Assembly (NCBI RefSeq): GCF_001865995.1
Contig: NZ_MLQQ01000058.1
Span: 1-64,000 of the forward strand
DNA: 64,000 bases
From: Anaerobacillus arseniciselenatis
Lineage (GTDB): Bacteria > Bacillota > Bacilli > Bacillales > Anaerobacillaceae
Reading direction: 5' to 3'
Shown here: positions 14,582 through 22,915 of the stretch, piece by piece
Position numbering within the stretch: the first letter of the stretch is position 1
Layout of the letters: the number at the start of each line of letters is the position of its first letter
Notes under the pieces: model-generated
What the model was told of the DNA's origin: nothing
Database searches by the model: none
Seen by the model: only the letters and a program-made list of their open reading frames with translations
Translations under genes and position numbers: made by a program

Positions 14582-16941
14582 ATATCCTCTTCAACATAAT
14601 CTACTGAAGTAACTGAAGCACTGAATGTATCTGAACTATTTTTAGGTATTTCTCTATTAAAATTTTTCGTAGGGGAAATAGGTGAAAATGGCTCAGTTTC
14701 GTTCAGTTGTTCAGTTCGTTCAGTAAATCGATCATCCATAATTCCAATTCCGTGAAATTCTGTGTTCCCAGCTTTACCACTTCGCTTCTTAATAAAGCCA
14801 CGTTCTTCAAGCCTTCGATTAAATTTCCGCTGCGTTGTCTCGTATTCTCCGGTTTCTTTGCACCATTCTTTATACTTTTCATATAAGTCTTTAACAGCAA
14901 CTCTAGCTGTAGCTCTAATAACACAATGATCATTAAGGAATTCGCCTAGAATATCCATTTCTTCTTTATAGCCTTGTGTCGCCTGTTTAACTTCTGCTGG
15001 TTCTCCTAAACCTTCCTGTTGCCATTTCAAGCAACCTTCCACTGCCCATCGTAAAATGCCTGGTAATTCATCTTTTAACTTTTGTGGCAATTGCGTATCA
15101 ATCTCTTCCTTCGGGATCGTCACCGAAAAAGGGATGAGTTTGATCCTTCGCCAAATACCTTCATCATTATTTTTAACAATGGGCTTATGATTTGTCGTGA
15201 AGAAAATTTTAAATTCAGGAATAAATTCGAAGAACTCTTTTCGTAAAAAACGAGCAGTAATAGGCTCTCCACCTGTAAGTTGTTTGATTAAAGCTTCTGA
15301 TAACCTTTGCCCTTCCTCACTTTCAACCGCTGAAACAAATCTAGCATCATTTAATCTAGCAATATCGTTATTTATGCCACCTTCATTATTTTTAGATGTG
15401 AAAGTATCTGCATTTGTTTGTTTCCCGTAATCGCCTAAGATTTCTTTAATTGTATTAATAAAAGTTGATTTACCATTTCGACCACCGCCCCACAAGAAGA
15501 ACACACATTGCTCTCTCGTATCTCCAGTAAGCGTATAACCAATTGCCCTTTGCAAAAATTCAATAAGATCATGTTTTACATTTCCGTTTTCATCTTTCAT
15601 AATGCTTTCAAGAAAAGCTAACCATGTTGGACATTCTGACGTTTCGTTGTATTCAATGTTTGTGTAATTCGTAAGCATATCCCCACGGTTGTGTGGTAAT
15701 AATTGCCCTGTTTTGAGGTCAATTACACCGTTAGAACAATTGAACTTAAAAATATCTCGATTTAACTCTGATCTTAATACTGGAAGCATTGCTTTTGAGC
15801 GATCAATGCTATTAAGCAAAACCGAGCTTTTCTCACTTGATTGGGCCCATTTGATTAATTTTTGTCGTCGGTTTTCTTCCTCTTCTTTTCCTGCTTCACT
15901 ATAAATTTTTCGAAATGTCTTAGTTGCAATTCTTTCAATACTTTTTTTCTTATCTTGCTCCCATACTTTACCGTTCCATATCAACCATTCCTCAAACTCT
16001 ATGCAGTAACGGAGGTTGTCACCATGATGATGGACAAGTCGTTCAGCGTTACCGATTTCAGTTAAGTTAAAGTTTTTTGGTTGTTCATCCTTTGTTTTTT
16101 CTATTGGGTGATCTGGCGGTTGTTCACCGCCCCGGAAGTTAGCAAGATAAACTTTACCACTTGCTTGTTTTGATAAAGCACTGTTTAACGTGTTATTAAA
16201 CTCTCGTTGATCCAATGGTGGTGAAAAGAAATATTTATTTAAAAAAGTAGCAATGTCTGCAACCTGGTCACCAGTAAATCCAAACTCTACTAATCTGCAG
16301 CAATGGCTATAAAGTGTATTGTTACGTCCACCTTCTGCAAGTGGTACCGGAAACGGGCGCCCTTCATTTCCAACCTTTTTTAGACGGTTAAAGAAAATAG
16401 GCATTGGAGAAAGCTCTTCATTTGATGTATGTATCCATTCACGACCTTTTGTGTTTTGACTAGGAAGGACGATCTGCCCTCTACCCGATAATCGATAATC
16501 ACCAACAAAACCTCCAGCCATTAAAACTACCGCATCTTGCCCTTGGACTACATTGGTTGTACGAAAGAAAAATTGATAGCCTCTCACTGTTTTAATTGCA
16601 TGAAACTTATAGTGTTCTGCTTTTAAAGCTTTAAAAATTCGCTCTCCTTCTTCTATGTTGTCAATATCAATTACGTCGTAACCGTCTGGAACTAATAAGC
16701 CTGTCCAACCATTTAACTTATGCCATTTACGAATTTCATGATCAGCCATTCCTGGTTGGGTAGCATCTTGCCACCCTTTTTGAATTGGACGTTTTGCAAT
16801 GTTGTACCGTTTTTGATGATCTTTTTCTCGGTTAAAATCTGCATAGCCTATAAGCTTAATAATCTTTATAGGCTGCCGTGCAGAAGGGAATAAATCTTGT
16901 AATTTTATTCCCTCTTCTGAAATGGTCATCGTTGCTGTCAT
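14578..16941 (-). CDS. Prim-Pol/D5-type primase-helicase (phage replication protein)
   Basis: 787 residues from ATG 16,941 (AAGGGGGAAG ribosome site), preferred to ATG 16,962. The N-terminal primase-polymerase domain has KGWQDAT, YDVIDIDN (catalytic acidic pair, about 108-115) and TVRGYQFFFR. A D5_N-type linker follows. The SF3/D5 helicase has Walker A FLWGGGRNGKST (about 485), Walker B-type RFVSAVESEEG, the Arg-rich ARFLRKEFFEF and sensor TTNHKP. C-terminal winged helix. It primes and unwinds DNA for element replication. This replication class is typical of satellite and tailed phages and plasmids, not of classical filamentous phages, which use rolling-circle Rep proteins. Confidence 0.92.
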   Translation of the reverse strand: MTATMTISEEGIKLQDLFPSARQPIKIIKLIGYADFNREKDHQKRYNIAKRPIQKGWQDATQPGMADHEIRKWHKLNGWTGLLVPDGYDVIDIDNIEEGERIFKALKAEHYKFHAIKTVRGYQFFFRTTNVVQGQDAVVLMAGGFVGDYRLSGRGQIVLPSQNTKGREWIHTSNEELSPMPIFFNRLKKVGNEGRPFPVPLAEGGRNNTLYSHCCRLVEFGFTGDQVADIATFLNKYFFSPPLDQREFNNTLNSALSKQASGKVYLANFRGGEQPPDHPIEKTKDEQPKNFNLTEIGNAERLVHHHGDNLRYCIEFEEWLIWNGKVWEQDKKKSIERIATKTFRKIYSEAGKEEEENRRQKLIKWAQSSEKSSVLLNSIDRSKAMLPVLRSELNRDIFKFNCSNGVIDLKTGQLLPHNRGDMLTNYTNIEYNETSECPTWLAFLESIMKDENGNVKHDLIEFLQRAIGYTLTGDTREQCVFFLWGGGRNGKSTFINTIKEILGDYGKQTNADTFTSKNNEGGINNDIARLNDARFVSAVESEEGQRLSEALIKQLTGGEPITARFLRKEFFEFIPEFKIFFTTNHKPIVKNNDEGIWRRIKLIPFSVTIPKEEIDTQLPQKLKDELPGILRWAVEGCLKWQQEGLGEPAEVKQATQGYKEEMDILGEFLNDHCVIRATARVAVKDLYEKYKEWCKETGEYETTQRKFNRRLEERGFIKKRSGKAGNTEFHGIGIMDDRFTERTEQLNETEPFSPISPTKNFNREIPKNSSDTFSASVTSVDYVEEDI

Positions 16942-17040
16942 CAATTCTTCCCCCTTGTTCATTGGTCCGTATAATGCTAATATTTATTTAGATGTTTATT
17001 TTTGTCTGTTGCTGTTAGAGTTGCCGCTCTGACAGCTTTT

Positions 17041-17385
17041 TTAATATTGTTCATCATATTGATCCTTCTTTTTCTCTAAAAATTGAACTCTTTCCACATT
17101 AACCTCTACTACATAAATCGTATTTCCATCGTTATTTTCATATTTTCTAGTTCGTAAAGTTCCATCTACTCCACAAAGGCTCCCTTTGTGTAAATACTTC
17201 ACTGCATTTTCAGCTTGTTTTCCCCACAAAATACAATTTATAAAATCAGCTCCACGTTCACCGTCGCCATTTACGTATGTCCGATTGACTGCAAGGGTGA
17301 AGTTTGCTACAGCTTTACCAGTTGGTGTGTACTTCAATCCCGGTGCTTTAGTTAATCGCCCTGTCAATATAACTCGATTTATCAA
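17041..17385 (-). CDS. Single-stranded DNA-binding protein
   Basis: 114 residues with the SSB OB-fold start [20 protein letters not shown] and strands [30 protein letters not shown] and [11 protein letters not shown]. Shorter than chromosomal SSB (about 170) and lacking the acidic DDDIPF tail, so it may not recruit the host partners that bind that tail. Same operon as the primase-helicase, so it protects replication intermediates or, in a filamentous phage, single-stranded genomes. Confidence 0.93.
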   Translation of the reverse strand: MINRVILTGRLTKAPGLKYTPTGKAVANFTLAVNRTYVNGDGERGADFINCILWGKQAENAVKYLHKGSLCGVDGTLRTRKYENNDGNTIYVVEVNVERVQFLEKKKDQYDEQY

Positions 17386-17445
17386 AGCATTCGCTCCTTT
17401 TCTTTTATTTCTGACAACATTTTTTGCACTAAGGCTTAAAATTTT

Positions 17446-17616
17446 TTATGCATCGACACGATAGATGATCATGATAGCTTTATAGGTTTCACTTCCAGCA
17501 AACTTAATTTCTACAATTTCAAGATCACCATTTTCTTGTAACCATTCATTAGTGTCTGCTTCCGAGTCACAAATCTTCACTTGTAAAAAACCTGCAATTT
17601 CCGCGTGTTCTGTCAT
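17446..17616 (-). CDS. 56-residue hypothetical protein
   Basis: Starts MTEHAEIAGFLQVKICDSEA at ATG 17,616, where GAGG precedes it. The frame is open further upstream but has no ribosome site there. Acidic, no membrane helix. Overall small strand-rich protein of unknown function. Confidence 0.55.
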   Translation of the reverse strand: MTEHAEIAGFLQVKICDSEADTNEWLQENGDLEIVEIKFAGSETYKAIMIIYRVDA

Positions 17617-17618
17617 TG

Positions 17619-17711
17619 TTAAATATCCTCGTTTCTTCTGTATTTGTTTGTTATTAAAAGAATTACCGCAGTGCTGAAATGGATAGTTACTAAAGCTAAC
17701 AGCATTTGCAT
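17619..17711 (-). CDS. 30-residue membrane peptide
   Basis: MQMLLALVTIHFSTAVILLI followed by TNKYRRNEDI: one hydrophobic helix with a basic, then acidic, tail. It lies in another frame between two operon genes, and its end contains the ribosome site of the next gene. Supported by composition and tight spacing only. Confidence 0.4.
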   Translation of the reverse strand: MQMLLALVTIHFSTAVILLITNKYRRNEDI

Positions 17712-17726
17712 ATTTAACACATCCAA

Positions 17727-17957
17727 TCAATCTTCTTTATAGAGTGGATTTAATATTAACGGCATCGATGCAGCAAAATAACCTATAAGAATACCGATAA
17801 AAATTGCAAATCGATCTGTCTCTTGAAGAGGTTTGATTTCATTTCCTTGTAAAATAAAACCAATACTAAAAAGATAAAATATAACTACTACAATAAGTAA
17901 AGAAACAATTAATCTAAAAGATGCATAAGCATATTTGTTTTTTCTAATAACCTTCAC
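17727..17957 (-). CDS. Two-helix small membrane protein
   Basis: 76 residues (MKVIRKNKYAYASFRLIVSL ... LLIVVVIFYLFSIGFI ... IFIGILIGYFAASMPLILNP). Two membrane helices, basic N-terminus inside. In the early operon; unknown function. Confidence 0.62.
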   Translation of the reverse strand: MKVIRKNKYAYASFRLIVSLLIVVVIFYLFSIGFILQGNEIKPLQETDRFAIFIGILIGYFAASMPLILNPLYKED

Positions 17958-18002
17958 GTTCTCACATCCTAAACTTGGAATAGCTTGTCCACTGGCAACA
18001 GG

Positions 18003-18197
18003 TTACTCTTTTCCTGCTGCTGTTTCATTAATACTTAACCTTTGTTCAACCGGTAAAGCATTCCATATCGCCCATCCTGCTAAATGAAATTCACGAACTC
18101 TTTGTTCATGCTCTTCCTTACTCATTGGTTCTGGAGCTACCACATGAACGGTTGTTTTCCCTAACTGATAGGTGGCTGCATATTTTTGTTCTGCCAT
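18003..18197 (-). CDS. Small phage-type hypothetical protein
   Basis: 64 residues from ATG 18,197 (AGAGGTGATC ribosome site): MAEQKYAATYQLGKTTVHVV then APEPMSKEEHEQRVREFHLA and GWAIWNALPVEQR. This sequence type recurs in early regions of Bacillus prophages as I remember it; its role is unknown. An upstream in-frame TTG near 18,269 behind GGGGGAGGG is an alternative start. Confidence 0.68.
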   Translation of the reverse strand: MAEQKYAATYQLGKTTVHVVAPEPMSKEEHEQRVREFHLAGWAIWNALPVEQRLSINETAAGKE

Positions 18198-18288
18198 AGA
18201 CTGATCACCTCTTGATCTATGTCTATGCTGAAACTTCTCTTGGACTGCCCTTAAAGTTTGTAACAAAATTCCCTCCCCCTTTAGCCTA

Positions 18289-18459
18289 TTAATTGACGTA
18301 CCCTTGATTTTTAAATTCTTCATGCATTAACTTTTTATAGGTCATTAAACGCTCATGTCTATATTTGTGTGATCTAGGTGGAATTTTAGCAGGATGAACT
18401 GACGTTTTTTCACTAACTTTTTTTAAATAATATGCAATACGATGTTGAACCTCTTTCAT
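18289..18459 (-). CDS. 56-residue basic hypothetical protein
   Basis: MKEVQHRIAYYLKKVSEKTS ... RHERLMTYKKLMHEEF. Starts ATG 18,459, overlapping the stop of the upstream gene (TAATG), behind GAGGGTG. Strongly basic. Early prophage gene of unknown function. Confidence 0.6.
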   Translation of the reverse strand: MKEVQHRIAYYLKKVSEKTSVHPAKIPPRSHKYRHERLMTYKKLMHEEFKNQGYVN

Positions 18460-18698
18460 TAGTACCAACACCCTCGCGAGTCATAATGAAACCAATCTGT
18501 GTTACCTTTCCAAAATACATGCAAGCAACGTTCACGCACGCTATATTTAATTTCCTTTAGATTGGATGGCTCATACTTCTTTCTCTTTTCAGTACCCATT
18601 GCTGCTAAATGACTTTTATAAACCTTTACAAAAAGTTGTTGCTGTTGATCAGTTAATTTAGAGAAACCTTTAACAGTTAAAAAATCAGTTGCTTCCAT
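18459..18698 (-). CDS. 79-residue hypothetical protein
   Basis: MEATDFLTVKGFSKLTDQQQ then QLFVKVYKSHLAAMG and SVRERCLHVFWKGNTDWFHY. The second part is of the kind seen in small phage proteins close to the cro-like gene. Unknown function. Its stop overlaps the next start. Confidence 0.65.
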   Translation of the reverse strand: MEATDFLTVKGFSKLTDQQQQLFVKVYKSHLAAMGTEKRKKYEPSNLKEIKYSVRERCLHVFWKGNTDWFHYDSRGCWY

Positions 18699-18841
18699 TT
18701 CCCTTCACCTCACATAATTTAGGTTCATTGGCTGCCTTGCAGCGCATCAAGGATCACTGTGATTTATTCATTGGCTGAACCACGAAACAGCGAATAGATT
18801 AATACTTGAAGGTTTTTTCCAGTTATTGTCGAAATTAAAGT

Positions 18842-19084
18842 TTATGCTGTATTCGCTCCAATTTCTATTTCAGAAATTATTTTTATAAAAAAAAGGTCAT
18901 CAATTTTACACTTCAACGTATCAGCAAGTTTTGGGAGATGGTTAGCTTTTAAACTATATTCGCCATTTTCATATTTCAAATAAGTAGAAGCATTCTTAAA
19001 ACCTAAAATCTTCGCCATATCTTGCATTGTGATATTAAGTTCAATTCTTCTTTGTTTAATGAATTCATGACATATTACTCTCAT
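18842..19084 (-). CDS. Cro-like Xre-family regulator
   Basis: 80 residues with an Xre-type helix-turn-helix (LNITMQDMAKILGFKNASTY) starting MRVICHEFIKQRRIE. Divergent from the ImmR-like repressor across the four-operator region. First gene of the early minus-strand operon, the position of cro or Xis-control genes in temperate elements. Probably competes with ImmR for the operators. Confidence 0.85.
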   Translation of the reverse strand: MRVICHEFIKQRRIELNITMQDMAKILGFKNASTYLKYENGEYSLKANHLPKLADTLKCKIDDLFFIKIISEIEIGANTA

Positions 19085-19103
19085 AAAGTGCTCCCCCTTT
19101 CTA

Positions 19104-19208
19104 ATTTCTGTTTTAGAAATCTTATACCTTTATAATAAATTTCTATAACAGAAATGTCAATACTTTAATTTCTTTTTTAGAAATTTATTTTATTTCCATT
19201 TTAGAAAA
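19104..19208. promoter_or_regulatory. Four repressor operators between divergent regulators
   Basis: Four 17-bp dyads of the form ATTTCTnnnnnAGAAAT: ATTTCTGTTTTAGAAAT (19,104-19,120), ATTTCTATAACAGAAAT (19,139-19,155), ATTTCTTTTTTAGAAAT (19,168-19,184) and the degenerate ATTTCCATTTTAGAAAA (19,192-19,208). They fill the gap between the Cro-like and ImmR-like genes and surely overlap both promoters. Confidence 0.82.
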
Positions 19209-19250
19209 ATGGTAGAATATAGTTGTTATTTGAAGAAAGAAGGTGAGATC

Positions 19251-19688
19251 ATGCATATTGGTCAGAGGATCGAAAAGATCATGCAAAATAGAGGATGGAA
19301 TCAAAAACAATTAGCTGAAAAAGTAAAGATTAATACCAGTGTCCTTAATAGAATTATCAAAGGTACAAGACCTGTTCATCATGACGAATTAGCGGTTTTT
19401 TCTTCTATCCTAGAAGTCGATAGTAATTTTCTAATAGGAAAAACAGATAAACCTGTTCCTTCTAATTCAAATTTACCTCCACTAACTGCTAAAGATGAAC
19501 GTGATATTGCAAAAAAACTAGAAGCACTTATTAATGATCTTGAAAGCGATACAAGCTTGGCATTTGATGGGGAGCCAATGGACGAACATACCCGTGAATT
19601 AGTGTTAGCACAGATGGAAAGTAACCTTCGTTTAGCAAAACAACTTGCAAAGAAAAAATTCACACCGAAGAAATACCGAGATGATTAG
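19251..19688 (+). CDS. ImmR-like repressor
   Basis: 145 residues from ATG 19,251 (GAAGGTGAG ribosome site). N-terminal Xre helix-turn-helix (NRGWNQKQLAEKVKINTSVL), then a helical C-terminal part. It pairs with the ImmA-like protease gene just downstream, the arrangement known from ICEBs1 and phi105-type elements, where ImmA cleaves ImmR on DNA damage to induce excision. Likely binds the four operators upstream and keeps the minus-strand operons off. Confidence 0.85.
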   Translation: MHIGQRIEKIMQNRGWNQKQLAEKVKINTSVLNRIIKGTRPVHHDELAVFSSILEVDSNFLIGKTDKPVPSNSNLPPLTAKDERDIAKKLEALINDLESDTSLAFDGEPMDEHTRELVLAQMESNLRLAKQLAKKKFTPKKYRDD

Positions 19689-19715
19689 AGCTTTGTTATA
19701 GGAGGACTTAATGTT

Positions 19716-20150
19716 TTGAGAATTAAAGAAACTGTAACAAAGCTTATTAAAAAACATAAAACAAACAATCCTTTTGTTATTGCTGACGAAAAGAATATCA
19801 TCATTCAATATGCCGACTTAGGAGATACATACGGATTTTTCACACATGCTTCTAGGATAAAATTTATCAATATTAATAATAACTTAGACGAAACAATGCA
19901 ACGTTTCGTCTGTGCCCACGAACTTGGACACGCAATCCTACACCCCAGATCAAACACACCATTCTTAAAGAAAAATACCTTTTATTCCATTGATAAGATT
20001 GAAGTTGAAGCAAATACCTTTGCAGTAGAATTACTAATACCAGATTACGAGATTGAAAATTTTCGAGATACAAATATGACAATTAATGAAGTAGCTGGGA
20101 TCTATGGAGTTCCTATGGAAGTAAGTGGTTTTAAAGATATTATTAAGTAA
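19716..20150 (+). CDS. ImmA-like metalloprotease (anti-repressor)
   Basis: 144 residues with the zinc-peptidase motif CAHELGHAILH (HExxH, about 67-77) and the downstream EVEANTFAVELLIP (third ligand Glu), the IrrE/ImmA (COG2856) layout. Starts with TTG at 19,716 behind AGGAGG. Expected to cleave the ImmR-like repressor encoded just upstream in response to damage or cell-cell signals. Overall length is close to ICEBs1 ImmA. Confidence 0.88.
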   Translation: MRIKETVTKLIKKHKTNNPFVIADEKNIIIQYADLGDTYGFFTHASRIKFININNNLDETMQRFVCAHELGHAILHPRSNTPFLKKNTFYSIDKIEVEANTFAVELLIPDYEIENFRDTNMTINEVAGIYGVPMEVSGFKDIIK

Positions 20151-20174
20151 TGCAAATGAAAGGAGGATATTTAC

Positions 20175-20795
20175 TTGCTTGGTGAAGTTGATAACTCTGC
20201 AATAAATTCAATGGCTATTCAATTTGCATTGATTATGTTAGTTATTGGAATGGTGGGTGCGATTTATTATTTTACTCTAGGTAAAATTAAAAGTTTATTC
20301 AAAAAGAATCAATCACCCAAAAAGACAAATACCACCAATAAATCGAAGAAATTCAGTAGAACACCTAAGGGAAATACCCTATTGAGATCTGACAAAGAAA
20401 TATTAAGATTACCACTTGATGATTTAACATGGAGAGAATTCGAACGACTTTGTTACCTTTATTTCAAAGCAAAAGGATATAAACCTAAAGAAACTAAAGA
20501 GGGCGCAGATGGTGGAGTAGACTTAATTATTTTTAGTAAAGAACATAATGCTAATGTAGCAGTACAAATTAAACATTATAAAAGTGGCAAACCGATAGGT
20601 GTAGAGCCTATTCGTGAACTGAAAGCTGCAAAGACCAATCACAATTGTGCACTAGCTGACTTTATTACCACTTCCTCATTTACCAAGAATGCTCTTCTTC
20701 AAGCCGATAAATTTAAAATTGATACGTATGAAAAAAATTGGGTTGAAAGTAATATATTAAAGTGGAGAGATAACGAAGTAAAAAAGACAAGCTAA
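20175..20795 (+). CDS. Membrane-anchored Mrr-like restriction endonuclease-fold protein
   Basis: 206 residues, TTG start behind AAAGGAGG. One N-terminal membrane helix (FALIMLVIGMVGAIYYFTLG), a basic linker, then a restriction-endonuclease-like domain (about 80-200): LTWREFERLC...FKAKGYKP, EGADGGVDLIIF and VAVQIKHYKS, i.e. the D...QxK catalytic core of the Mrr family (PF04471). Such single-helix Mrr-like proteins occur in prophages; whether they defend, exclude superinfection or nick DNA is not known. Follows the immunity genes with its own terminator. Confidence 0.85.
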   Translation: MLGEVDNSAINSMAIQFALIMLVIGMVGAIYYFTLGKIKSLFKKNQSPKKTNTTNKSKKFSRTPKGNTLLRSDKEILRLPLDDLTWREFERLCYLYFKAKGYKPKETKEGADGGVDLIIFSKEHNANVAVQIKHYKSGKPIGVEPIRELKAAKTNHNCALADFITTSSFTKNALLQADKFKIDTYEKNWVESNILKWRDNEVKKTS

Positions 20796-20806
20796 GCGCT
20801 TGTCTT
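20784..20806. terminator. Bidirectional terminator
   Basis: AAGACAAGC (20,784-20,792) pairs with GCTTGTCTT (20,798-20,806) and is followed by T's on the plus strand and preceded by A's. It lies between the convergent nuclease gene and the second coat-like gene. Confidence 0.85.
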
Positions 20807-20812
20807 TTTTCT

Positions 20813-21052
20813 TCATTCATAAAACTTCCTTTTATGAAAATCACGGTCATAATTATTCGTTATTTGTCTCCACGATTCACCATTTTCTCTACCTTCAACA
20901 ACAATTTTAGCAAACCTAACAATTTTGGGAGCAACTATAAGTGATAAAGCCAATAATGCAAAAGCTCCAGCTAATTCAACCATCTGTAACCCGCCAATAA
21001 CAATATCAAGGACACTAAATGGCAACTCTATTCCAGATAAATCTAACCCCAT
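20813..21052 (-). CDS. Second coat-like protein
   Basis: 79 residues, beginning MGLDLSGIELPFSVLDIVIG, the same 12-residue start as the coat-like protein at 10,777-10,959, with one membrane helix (VELAGAFALLALSLIVAPKI) and a longer charged tail (to HKRKFYE). It stands alone between terminators and 9 kb away from the structural operon, with the identical 20-bp CCCCAAAA site upstream. Could be an alternative or minor coat subunit. Confidence 0.72.
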   Translation of the reverse strand: MGLDLSGIELPFSVLDIVIGGLQMVELAGAFALLALSLIVAPKIVRFAKIVVEGRENGESWRQITNNYDRDFHKRKFYE

Positions 21053-21112
21053 AAACTAAACTCCTTTCAAAAGCCTTTTATTTCAATTTTAAATCAATAT
21101 TTTTCCAATCAA

Positions 21113-21132
21113 TACCCCAAAACACCCCAAAA
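21113..21132 (-). promoter_or_regulatory. Operator copy shared with the structural operon
   Basis: TACCCCAAAACACCCCAAAA, identical over 20 nt to 12,015-12,034, located about 60 bp upstream of the second coat-like gene. Suggests that one regulator controls both coat loci. Confidence 0.62.
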
Positions 21133-21343
21133 ACATGGTAAAATAAGAACAAGATTTTACAACTAGCAATCCTCACTTTTCCATTGGTGACAAAAGCTAG
21201 TATTATTACTAATGAATAAATCCATAATCAATTAAAATTCCATATGACAAGAACATCTTTTTTTATGTATATTCTTGTTATTATAAATATTTCGTTTACA
21301 CATTACTTGATAGAGTGTGTTACAGCAATAAGGAGTGATGTTA

Positions 21344-22033
21344 TTGTCTACATTTGTAATTGTTAAAGTTAATAAATTTTTCGAAAAAAATTACATTGTA
21401 CCAACACAACAAGATTTACTCCAAGAAAATGGATATCAAGAAACTAAAATAGAGCTTTTTCTAGAAAATGCATTTGAAGCTTTCGATGCATATTCATGTC
21501 ACTTTGATCGAAAAATTAATAAAAGAATTAAAATAAAACATGATGAATTCTATGATCACTATTACGATCCTTCTGACTTTTTTTTGTATTATAATTCAAA
21601 GAGTGAGATTGCTATTATTAATACCAGTCATGATACAGCTAAATTATTTTGTAATCAATTAAATGAGCACAAGAACTTTAAATTAGAACTAATGGAATTT
21701 AACCTGCATGAAATTATTGATAGAATTTCAGATGTTAATGGCTTATGGATTAGTGACATTAAAGAAATGAATCTTTCTAGCGCGGGGTATTTTGGAACCG
21801 ATGTTCATAGAAATCAAAAAGCCGAAGAGTTAATTAAAGAAGCAAAGATATCATCGATTTCAGCTTCCTTTACATCTAGAAAGTTTTCTAGATCATATAA
21901 TGTCCTTATTTCAAAAAAGGGCGTTATTGTAACACATGAAAAAATGGCTGGTCCATATGATGCTGTTGCTCTCACAAATGAGATATTTTCTCGATTAATT
22001 GAACCATTAATAAAGAACAAGGTAACTCAATAA
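21344..22033 (+). CDS. Hypothetical accessory protein
   Basis: About 229 residues from TTG 21,344, with AAGGAG 8 nt upstream; the ATG at 21,338 is too close to that site. Soluble, mixed alpha/beta: QDLLQENGYQETKIELFLEN near the N-terminus, C-terminal SRSYNVLISKKGVIVTHEKM. No recognised domain. Convergent with the membrane protein gene 22,027-22,779 and separated only by a terminator. Accessory gene of the element; AT-rich. Confidence 0.68.
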   Translation: MSTFVIVKVNKFFEKNYIVPTQQDLLQENGYQETKIELFLENAFEAFDAYSCHFDRKINKRIKIKHDEFYDHYYDPSDFFLYYNSKSEIAIINTSHDTAKLFCNQLNEHKNFKLELMEFNLHEIIDRISDVNGLWISDIKEMNLSSAGYFGTDVHRNQKAEELIKEAKISSISASFTSRKFSRSYNVLISKKGVIVTHEKMAGPYDAVALTNEIFSRLIEPLIKNKVTQ

Positions 22034-22054
22034 TTTGAGCTACCTTGTTCTTTT
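22013..22054. terminator. Bidirectional terminator between convergent genes
   Basis: AAGAACAAGGTAACTCAA (22,013-22,030) pairs with TTGAGCTACCTTGTTCTT, with one G-T pair. It overlaps both stop codons and is followed by T-rich sequence on the plus strand. Confidence 0.82.
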
Positions 22055-22779
22055 AAATTTTTTATTGGATTATAAGAAAGAGACAGATAATCTTTAGCTT
22101 GCTCATTAATTTCGGAAAGTGTTAGCGAGTAAAATTCAATATAATTTTTATTAATTGAAATTTTATTATTATCAAAGGATAGCCTAACATCATAATTAAT
22201 GATATTTTCATTTTGTACATTTTGTAAAAACAAACCAGTAAATGGATTAACATCTTCAAAAACGATTTTTATATAATATTCCGCATTTTCACCACCTACA
22301 ACACTTTTTAAATCTTCAAATAGTTTCCCTACCTCTTTATCTATAATTTTATAAGCTCTATTGTAACTCATTTGTTGATCATAAAAGGAGAAAGTTAATT
22401 TATTATCCTCAATCAAGACCTCAGGTTTTAAGGTTCCTATTGTGAAAAGTCTTTTGTATTCACTTAGATCTACCATTTTCGTATTTTTGTATATTTTTTT
22501 TGCATGATCATAAATTAGTTCGAATGTTTCCTCAGAAAAATCACCTTCATAAACAAGTTGCATATTCCATTTAACATCATAGTTTTTTCTTTTCATTTGT
22601 AACCTTTTTACAAATAAATAAAAGCGATCTGAATTTCGATAATAAAAACTAATAAGGAGATACAACCAACTTCCATAGAGAATAAGATTATTAACCAATC
22701 TATCCGATTGAAAAATAATGTTACTAACTAATAAAATGAATAATACAACCCAAGGTATATATAGAATGTACTTCTTCAT
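22027..22779 (-). CDS. Hypothetical membrane protein
   Basis: 250 residues. Two N-terminal membrane helices (YILYIPWVVLFILLVSNIIF and LILYGSWLYLLISFYY), then a soluble domain of about 190 residues with alternating strands (YYIKIVFEDVNPFTGLF). AAGGGGGTG ribosome site. No domain recognised. Adjacent to the recombinase end of the element; likely accessory cargo. Confidence 0.68.
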   Translation of the reverse strand: MKKYILYIPWVVLFILLVSNIIFQSDRLVNNLILYGSWLYLLISFYYRNSDRFYLFVKRLQMKRKNYDVKWNMQLVYEGDFSEETFELIYDHAKKIYKNTKMVDLSEYKRLFTIGTLKPEVLIEDNKLTFSFYDQQMSYNRAYKIIDKEVGKLFEDLKSVVGGENAEYYIKIVFEDVNPFTGLFLQNVQNENIINYDVRLSFDNNKISINKNYIEFYSLTLSEINEQAKDYLSLSYNPIKNLKEQGSSNY

Positions 22780-22915
22780 ACAAACACCCCCTTCTTTAGT
22801 AGATTACATTCTGTAATTTTCTATAGCAAGAAGTTTTTTGGTAATTTCAAATATTCCCCATTCACACCATATGTAAGTACATATATTTCATACCTATTAA
22901 TTATATCATTTTATT

